From contig OX439037.1 of NCBI GenBank assembly GCA_949317995.1, positions 16,666,324 through 16,730,323 on the forward strand: a DNA stretch of 64,000 bases, in the 5' to 3' direction. Below are positions 58,016-64,000 of the stretch, one piece after another. Source of the DNA: Acholoe squamosa (Eukaryota > Annelida > Polychaeta > Phyllodocida > Polynoidae). A program made the translations under genes and the position numbers. Under the pieces are notes generated by a model that made no database searches, was not told where the DNA came from, and worked only from the letters and a program-made list of their open reading frames with translations. Each line of letters starts with the position of its first letter. Position 1 is the first letter of the stretch.

Positions 58016-61000
58016 GTAATTAAACTGATGAGAGCAATCTTGTTTCATCTATTCCGATCTTCAGGATAATAGTGGTATTCAAAGTTGTTCTGTCTTTTCT
58101 TTTCTGTTATCTCCATTTCTCCGCCAGCCGGCATGAGCGATAATAGAGTAATAGCCCACGCCCTTCTCTCTTGTGTCAATATGGCTGTCTCTCTCTTCCT
58201 CCCTGTAGCACTGGCTACTTTCCTTGTGCCTATAGAGCATTTTTCTTCTTCTTTTACCTTTCCTACCCTGACTTCTGTTAAAAGAAGCGTCCAAATTTGT
58301 GTCTTAAAGTTTAATTATGACAGAAACTTTCCCCCCTCTGCTTCCTGTGGTTTCCTTCACAAGTAATATAATATTAGTGTAATTTTTTTTTATTTATCAG
58401 TACCAAAAAGGTTACGACTTGAGCTCCACTGACGAGGACGACAGTTATATGGAAGTTCGTCCAGGAGAGGAGGAATTGGAGCATCACCAAAGTTTTGAGC
58501 TGCCCGACATACTAACCATGTCTAAAGTTAAGCAGGAATATGTCGTGGAAGACTCAAGTGAAATCAGCGACGAGGAGAACACAGAACACGTACCTGGCCC
58601 TGTCACTCCTCGAAAAACCACACGAGGAACTATTAGCAAGAAGGAGTCTGTTTGGAACGACAGGGAACACAGGGCTCTGTTTTACTCGTGCTATAACCAA
58701 AAGCACTTGTTGAAAGCTCGAGGTAAAAACTCTGCTCAATTGAGGAAGGAAGGCTGGGACACTGTTCTAGGTGAGTCTTTTTTTTTTGTCTTAATTTTTT
58801 ACTTTGGTTTATGTCTAATGTATCCATGAATTAATTGAGGTCTTCCCTTTAATATTTTTTATATTTTTCACTTAATACCTTGCCTTTTTTTTATACAAGA
58901 TAAACCAAGCATAGACATAGAAATTTTTTTTTCATCCATATCAAAGAAGCTTTTCTTTCAATTTTTCAGCCACTGTGAACAGTGTGAAGAACGAGGACCG
59001 CAACATAGACAAGATGAGGAACCATATTAACGATTACTTCTGGAAGGTCAAAGCTAAGGTAAAAAAATGTTTCAACTCTCTTTTCTTTTTCTCTTAGTGA
59101 TTCTTTCCTAAAAATCATGACATGGTACGAAAAAATAAATTTATATGTAAGAACCTGCTTCTTCTCGTCTTTTGAAATCAATGAACTTATTTTTCAAAGG
59201 AGGATATTTAAACTTAATTTATGAAAAATGCAAACTATTTTATGTTCTTTCTTCCTTTCAGAACGAGCAAATGCTTGCGGCTATAGACAAGGGTCGTAAA
59301 GTGGATGGTGTGACGCTGACCGAGGCTCTATGCCTTAAGTACAAGGGGGTGTCGCGCATAGCAGGTAAGCAATCATCTTCTCTTAAAGAACATTGTTTCT
59401 GTCGTTATCATTTACTGCTGTACGTTTTGTTGTCTTCTTCCAAGAAGCTCTTGGTTCAAGTTATTAAATAATTGAGGCCGAATAAAATACATTTCTGTTT
59501 TCCTTAGTGTGAAAGCGTGTCACCATAAATTTTGCTTTAATCTGTTGTTTATTTTGACTTATTTTACTGAAGGTGAAGGCGGCGTAGTGATATATCACAC
59601 CGACAAGGTCGAGGAAGAGAAACAAAGACGCCACAAAGCTAAAGAACAGAGAAAACCCCAGCCTAAGGCTTCTCCCCACCAAGCAGCTTCCCCCAGGCAC
59701 TTTCCCATCCCCAAAAAGGTTATTGTAGTGCCTTCTGAGGAGGACATAAAGGCAGAACATCAACTTTTTTCTACCGTGAAGACAGTTAAGGCAACCTCTG
59801 CTAAAAGTAAGAAAACATCAACCCCCCCCCCTTCCAAGGCTTCTACCTCAGGTGTTCAAAAGAAATCCCCTCCTGTTAAGCCACCCGTTGCTAAGCGTCC
59901 TGCTGCGGCAAGTTCTTCTGCCAAAGAGCACAAGCCATTCGTCAAGCCGGGGAAGAAAGGTGTGAGAGGGGCAGCTTCTAGGGAGGTCCATATTGACCTC
60001 ACCGGGGAAACCCACTTCAAAGACGACTTGTCAGATGACATGGTAGTGAACATTGTAGACGACGACGATATAGTAGATATGACTGGGTGTGAGAACCCCG
60101 TGACCTCCACTCCTAAAGGATCAGAACTGAAATCATCTTTGCGTAGGAGCCCACGGCTGCAAGAGAAGGATAAGCCACCAAAAAGTGGAAAAAGCAGCAG
60201 GAAACTGAGCTTCGAAGATGAGACAGAACAGGAATGTGGAACACAGGAACATAATGCCAAGGACCTTCCCCCCCCCTTTCTCGTTAGACCATGACTTAAG
60301 GATAGCCAAGATAGAGTCTCTTCTGTCCACTATAGAAGTGAACAGGCGGCAGACAGATGAGCACCTTCAGTCTCTCCTGTACCGTAACACTGAGGTAAAT
60401 GAAAGGACGCTATCAGTTTTAGAGAGAATCGCCAGCGATCGACACCTGCTGTTGGAGTCGCATGCCCTTTCTACTAAAAATTCAACCCAGGTCGTACAAG
60501 GTACTAGTACAAATTTTTTAACTTTTTCTCTCTAAACATAAAGAATTATATGTTTTCTCTCTCTTTCATGTGAACAAAAGAAAAAAGAGATGTCTTAACT
60601 TAAAAATTTCAGTTGAAGCAAAAAATTAGATGTGCCTGTCCTTTCGAGATTAAAACTTGACATCGCTTCCTTGTTTACTGCAGAGTACTATGATTCCTCT
60701 CAATTCATTCTTCCCTCCTCCTTTCCTTCAGCCCTCGGGAAGCTGATATATGTGACAGAGGGACTCGTGTTCAAGACTCCCCAGAAGCAAGAGGCCCCTC
60801 TTCCGCAAAATTGGGAAGTACGGCCCTTAGGTCTCCAGCCTAACCCCTGTACCGGTGATTTACAAAGTAAGACTTTATTCTTCTTCAAAAGTTATTTTCT
60901 CTGTTAAGATGATAGAATATTTATCCCAAATCTGACTAGACCAAACGAAGCTAAATATGAAATTTTGTCTTCTTTTCTCTTTTTGTTTTTCTTGAAAAAA

Positions 61001-62254
61001 ACCTTACCTTATTCATTTTCTTTTTCTGACAGTCGTGTCCCTGGATCCTAACTCTGCTGACACCAACAACCTGCTGCACCTGAACCCTGATGGACCTCTT
61101 GTGGTGGGTCCTTCTCCGTCTGCTGCCCGCCCAGTCACCCTTACCCGTAGCCCACCTAAAGGTGACTCCCAACCCGCTGATGACACTCGAGGAGCAAAGC
61201 CTCGTTCACAGGAGCAATTGCCTTGTGAGAAGCCAACAACAGAGGCCACAGAGAGATGGCAGGAAGAAGGGGACGACGAAAAGGAAGGAGATGGGGGAGA
61301 AAACCTAGAACATAACGCTGAAACACAAGAGGATGTACAAGATGATGCCGAAGGAGAGAAAGAGGAAGAAGTAAACGAGACAGAAGAAAAAGAGCCTGCA
61401 GGAAACAACAATGAAGCAGAAAATGGTGACGACAATGAACCTCAAGTTAATGAGGCTACAGATAAGAAGTCTGAACTGAGCCCACCTGAAGAGAAACAAA
61501 CTGAAGGAAATGAGGCTACAGACAACAACTGTGAACCTAACCAGGCCCAGCTGAAAGAAAATGAATCAAATGACTGTACAGAGAATAGCTCTAAACCTAA
61601 CGAGGCCCACCTGAAAGAAACAGAAGGAAACGAGGCTACAGAGCACGGCTCTGAACCACAGAAAGAGGATGGACTCAAAGAGACTACTGAGAAGGAGGAC
61701 ATTCAAAAGGTGCCTGTTAATTTATCAGAAGAAGCTATAGAGGAGAGAGGTTCAAATGAGGACAATCCAAATAATCAGGTAGGGGATCAACAGGGGCTGT
61801 CTCAGCAGGCTGAAAAAAACATGACTCTATCATAGACATAGTGAACGATGACCTCCCCGAAGAACCTTTAAACCTTCATCTTGATGTTCTTTCTTCTACC
61901 CGTACTAGGGGAGAACATGTCAGAAAGCCTGCCCCTTCCGGCTCTTCTGTCCGACATGAAGTAGATGTGTCAAAAGGTGGAGTCAGGATCCATGTTAAAA
62001 CACAACCAGACTCGGACCCGGAAAAAACAAAGGAACCAAAACAAGATGCTGATATTTCAGACAAAGTTATGGAAGCAGCTAATGTGCTGCATAACATGCA
62101 CATGCATGAAGAAAAACGCGTACCAAAGGAAAAGTCCAGGCCCCCCCCTGTCGTGCCAGGTCCCCCCACTACTAGGAAACGCGCAGCAGTTGCTAATGCT
62201 GCAGCTTCTGGCAAAAGCAAGAAACCCAAGAAAGGGTTCCCCAAAAAGAACTAG
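57995..62254 (+). CDS. SANT gene A: Myb/SANT-like nuclear protein, seven exons, about 955 aa, two homopolymer frameshifts
   Basis: Exons 57995-58015, 58401-58770, 58970-59058, 59262-59364, 59573-60500, 60732-60866 and 61033-62254; all introns are GT-AG and phases match. The N-terminus is acidic with a SUMO consensus VKQE (residues 50-53). A Myb/SANT-like domain (about 88-165) has the aromatic triad W92, W126 and W155, and is followed by a GEGGVV segment (195-200) as in NAIF1 and Harbinger Myb-like proteins. Then come a Lys/Pro/Ser-rich linker, SUMO-interaction-like motifs (VIVVPSEED, VHIDLTGE, VVNIVDDDD), RRSPRL, a predicted coiled coil (DHDLRIAKIESLLSTIE onward), a block with KLIYVTEGLVF, an acidic 4 x 20-residue repeat and a Lys-rich end (KKPKKGFPKKN). 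I infer a nuclear DNA-binding, SUMO-linked regulator. The frame is broken at a 9-C run (60268-60276) and a 7-A run (61813-61819); as written it stops at 60294 after 434 residues. Close relatives are unknown to me. Confidence 0.82.
58401..58770 (+). CDS. SANT gene A exon 2
   Basis: 370 nt from acceptor TTTATCAG to donor CTAG|GTGAGT, ending in phase 1. Encodes YQKGYDLSSTDEDD, the acidic region with VKQE, and the first two helices of the SANT domain (SVWNDREHRALFYSCYN to GWDTVL). Confidence 0.88.
58970..59058 (+). CDS. SANT gene A exon 3
   Basis: 89 nt from acceptor TTTTTCAG to donor AAG|GTAAAA. Encodes the third SANT helix, with NHINDYFWKVKAK. The homologous exon of gene B is also exactly 89 nt with the same phases. 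Confidence 0.88.
59262..59364 (+). CDS. SANT gene A exon 4
   Basis: 103 nt, phase 0 to phase 1, acceptor CTTTCAG and donor GCAG|GTAAGC. Encodes NEQMLAAIDKGRKVDGVTLT then EALCLKYKGVSRIAG, the segment that links the SANT domain to the conserved GGV motif. Confidence 0.87.
59573..60500 (+). CDS. SANT gene A exon 5 (frameshift inside)
   Basis: 928 nt from acceptor TTACTGAAG to donor CAAG|GTACTA. It carries the basic/proline linker, the SUMO-interaction-like motifs, RRSPRL and the predicted coiled coil. The reading frame changes at the C-run 60268-60276: upstream codons end KDLPPPF in one frame and the next frame resumes PPPFSLDHDL. The phase-1 end at 60500 fits exon 6 only in the second frame, which supports the continuation. 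Confidence 0.82.
60732..60866 (+). CDS. SANT gene A exon 6
   Basis: 135 nt after a strong pyrimidine tract (CCTCCTTTCCTTCAG); donor AAA|GTAAGA. Encodes ALGKLIYVTEGLVFKTPQKQ and PLGLQPNPCTGDLQ. Hydrophobic and aromatic content stands out from the charged neighbours, so it may be a small folded or binding segment. I do not recognise it. Confidence 0.83.
61033..62254 (+). CDS. SANT gene A exon 7 (terminal, frameshift inside)
   Basis: 1,222 nt from acceptor TTTCTGACAG to the stop TAG at 62252-62254. Encodes a Ser/Pro start, a very acidic Glu-rich region, four 20-residue repeats and a basic C-terminus (TTRKRAAVANAAASGKSKK). The frame shifts at the 7-A run 61813-61819: the first frame stops at 61835, while the next continues HDSIIDIVNDDLPEEPLNLH to the end. 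Confidence 0.82.
61449..61688 (+). repeat. In-frame 60 bp repeat, four copies, within SANT gene A
   Basis: Four consecutive 20-residue units start at 61449, 61509, 61569 and 61629: NEATDKKSELSPPEEKQTEG, NEATDNNCEPNQAQLKENES, NDCTENSSKPNEAHLKETEG and NEATEHGSEPQKEDGLKETT. Unit length is exact and diverged copies keep the frame, which argues for selection on the protein. Confidence 0.92.
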
Positions 62255-62699
62255 ACTGATATATGTGAAGACTATATTTCTTTCAAAGGACATCCTTTCT
62301 TTTTAATCCTGTTTAAAAATTTTCCTTTCTAGTCAACTTGTACATGAACAGCAAAAATCAAAACAGATATTTCATGCAGAAGGAGCAAGAAAATGTCAAG
62401 AGATCTTTTGCTATTCTTTTTCTCTTTATCTTATGCATATATGTGTTAAAAGTTAATTACACTAGTGAAGAAGGAAATCATATTTTCATACAGCTTGGTT
62501 CCAGAAGAGATAGCACAATTAATGTGTGTCTTCTTTATAGATATAAGAGAAGAAAAAATTGCCATGTTCAGCTTTTTTTTATGAAGTTTTACGGTGCTGA
62601 TGTGAGTTCTCAAAGAGAATAAGCATGTTATTTATCCAAGACGCCATATGTCTTCGTCTCAGAAGGAAAGAGGACATTAAGGTCATTGTTATGAGAGAC

Positions 62700-62705
62700 A
62701 ATAAA
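62700..62705 (+). promoter_or_regulatory. Candidate polyadenylation signal AATAAA for SANT gene A
   Basis: AATAAA 446 bases after the stop. A second AATAAA is at 62784-62789. Either could end the transcript before the gene B promoter. Confidence 0.4.
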
Positions 62706-62938
62706 GAGTTTGTTTATCTTCAGACCTGTTTATTTCCCTTTATGGTAATTATTATAAAAATAAAAAGGCTACAAAACAACATAAATAAACATTCATCTTC
62801 TTCTGAAAATTCCATCCTGATAAAAGATGGCTGACTATTATCATAACCATTTAAATATCAAAATTGAACCTCTCTTATCAAACAGAGAATGAGATGAAGG
62901 ATAAAAAAGGTTTTCTCCCCTGTCAGAAATGCCACGCA

Positions 62939-62973
62939 GCACAACGAGAAAAGGGAAATTTTTCTCGTTGTGC
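62939..62973. promoter_or_regulatory. 14-bp-arm palindrome upstream of SANT gene B
   Basis: GCACAACGAGAAAA (62939-62952), a 7 nt spacer and the exact mirror TTTTCTCGTTGTGC (62960-62973). It lies 75 bp upstream of the gene B start codon, in the likely core promoter or 5' UTR. The same 14-mer recurs in intron 1 at 63214-63227, and its core CGAGAAAA occurs twice upstream of gene A. It is a candidate dimer-type protein-binding site. Confidence 0.75.
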
Positions 62974-63047
62974 GAAGGTGGCGCCACTGAAACACAACTA
63001 GTGTGACGTCATCTTTCACCCAACGTCGTGACTTCAACTCCAACAAA

Positions 63048-63077
63048 ATGGACGATAACCAAGCAAACAAGGTTCAG
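63048..63077 (+). CDS. SANT gene B exon 1
   Basis: Encodes MDDNQANKVQ. AACAAAATGG gives A at -3 and G at +4, a strong start. Donor CAG|GTGGGT, phase 0. Confidence 0.75.
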
Positions 63078-63935
63078 GTGGGTGTATTTCAGAATAAATT
63101 TACTGCTATATATATTCAGGCCTATAAAAGCAGTCTCTTAATGAGGAGTTTGTCATAAAAAAAGGGAACATCCGTTTTATAAGACGTCGCTGCGCGGGAG
63201 GGAAGGCGACGAAGCACAACGAGAAAAGGATGTTAACCCTCGTTACTAGAGTTTTTGTCTCGTTCTGCTGTACGGTAATATAAAAGACATATTCTTTGCT
63301 ATTTTTCTACTTGTCTTTATTTTTTGTTCTCCCTTTTCTGTCACAGGTTACCCGCCCGAAGAAAAAGAAAAGGCAGATGACATTAAAACCCTTAGACAAC
63401 CAGTCAGTCGACTCTGCTGCCTCTACAGTGCTCTATGTTCCAGATGTAAATGACACTAATAGACCCTTGAATGAGACTCTGTATGGCAAACAAGGAGCTG
63501 CGGATGATAATTCTAGTGCCAGTTCATCTGAGAGCGAGGCAGATGACACACCCCTGAGAGAGGACATGCCTGTGTCGACTGATAGGTGGAAAAAGAGGGA
63601 GGTAGATGCCTTAATGGACGCTGTGAACCATAACAGAGCAGCCCTTAAGTACCACTTCAGTGGGACAGGGGGTGGAAAGGACATAAGGAGGCAGGCATGG
63701 AGGGATGTAGCTTGTGAGTAACATAAGAGATATCAAATGGCCTCTTTTTTTCTGTCTGTTTCGGTTTTCTATAAGAACAAGATATTTTTAAACTGAATTA
63801 ATTTTTAAGAATTAATTGCTCAATTAAATCCCTTCTTTTTTTGCAGTGTACGTTAACGCAGAAGCTAAAACCCATCGCACAGTGAAACAATGTTCCTATA
63901 AAACCTCTGATTTCACCCAGAAGAACAAGCAAAAG
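63048..63935 (+). CDS. SANT gene B: Myb/SANT-like protein, first three exons (continues past window)
   Basis: Exons 63048-63077, 63347-63713 and 63847-63935; phases 0, 1 and 0 as in gene A. It starts MDDNQANKVQ, then VTRPKKKKRQ, a likely nuclear localisation signal, then an acidic serine-rich stretch (SSASSSESEADD). A Myb/SANT-like domain follows: DRWKKREVDALMDAVNHNR, QAWRDVALYVNAEAK and HRTVKQCSYKTSDFTQKNKQ. The order W, W, then F at the third aromatic position, and the FSG between the first helices, match the Myb_DNA-bind_5 style found in NAIF1 and Harbinger-associated proteins. I infer a nuclear DNA-binding protein. It lies 793 bp after gene A on the same strand and is probably its tandem paralogue. 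Codons after 63935 follow a GTGAGA donor, with the rest outside the window. Confidence 0.85.
63214..63227 (+). promoter_or_regulatory. Third copy of GCACAACGAGAAAA in intron 1 of SANT gene B
   Basis: Identical 14-mer to the left arm of the palindrome at 62939. A partial TCTCGTT in reverse sense follows at about 63258, so this may be a looser, wider-spaced inverted pair. It may mark a downstream promoter element. Confidence 0.6.
63347..63713 (+). CDS. SANT gene B exon 2
   Basis: 367 nt, acceptor CTGTCACAG, donor CTT|GTGAGT, ending in phase 1. Encodes the basic signal, the acidic linker and the first two SANT helices. Only three nucleotides (one codon) shorter than exon 2 of gene A. Confidence 0.88.
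63847..63935 (+). CDS. SANT gene B exon 3
   Basis: 89 nt, acceptor TTTTGCAG, donor AAG|GTGAGA. Encodes YVNAEAKTHRTVKQC then SYKTSDFTQKNKQK, the third SANT helix. Same length and phases as exon 3 of gene A. Confidence 0.87.
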
Positions 63936-64000
63936 GTGAGACATAAATTTAGAACTGTAAACTTTCAAAGAGATTTTTAATGTAAAAAGGTGCCCTTGTC

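Noticed and set aside
61013..62244. Several Ser/Phe-rich minus-strand frames opposite SANT gene A.
   Set aside because: They mirror the Glu/Lys-rich coding strand and lack splice or start support.
1..64000. tRNA and rRNA genes.
   Set aside because: I looked for cloverleaf-compatible GGTTCGAATCC-type B boxes and rRNA-like conserved blocks and found none I could support.

Overview
The window is eukaryotic and almost certainly metazoan. Coding exons are short, have GT-AG borders and keep phase across introns, and the DNA between them is AT-rich and full of microsatellites, MITEs, foldback elements, SINEs and a dead LINE. A BK-channel beta-subunit-like exon, a rhodopsin-class receptor gene and a SINE with a core that resembles those of marine invertebrates suggest a marine invertebrate, possibly a non-vertebrate deuterostome. 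The species cannot be named from the sequence alone.

Layout. Bases 1-9141 hold no exon I can support; they are the 5' flank or intron of the first gene and carry old dispersed repeats, a CT microsatellite and a small hAT-like element. A terminal exon of a two-membrane-segment BK beta-subunit-like protein lies at 9142-9516 (+). A 360 bp tandem duplication and the first copy of a 345-362 bp MITE follow. A complete two-exon class A receptor gene (366 aa) lies on the minus strand at 14285-17132. From about 17.1 to 57.1 kb I see no host gene. That stretch is a mosaic of mobile and repeated DNA: three copies of one MITE family with CTG or CAG target duplications, a 444 bp nested-palindrome element, long foldback elements at 34.3, 35.5 and 44.1 kb, two SINE copies with 12 and 14 bp target duplications (one nested inside another transposon), a TIR-bounded block of tandem repeats at 23.6-25.1 kb, a 48 bp minisatellite at 41.5-42.3 kb, and a 5'-truncated, frameshifted LINE at 51.8-53.9 kb.

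The right end is the most interesting part. Two adjacent genes on the plus strand encode diverged Myb/SANT-like proteins. Gene A (57995-62254, seven exons, about 955 aa) has a SANT domain, a SUMO consensus site, several SUMO-interaction-like motifs, a predicted coiled coil, a 4 x 20-residue repeat and a basic C-terminus. Gene B (63048 to beyond the window) has the same exon plan: a tiny first exon ending in phase 0, a 367-370 nt second exon ending in phase 1, and an 89 nt third exon across the SANT domain. The pair therefore looks like a tandem duplication. The octamer CGAGAAAA recurs in both 5' regions, including a 14-bp-arm palindrome just upstream of gene B. This fits, but does not prove, shared regulation or autoregulation. 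As given, gene A is interrupted by two frameshifts, each in a homopolymer run; sequencing error and true decay cannot be told apart here.
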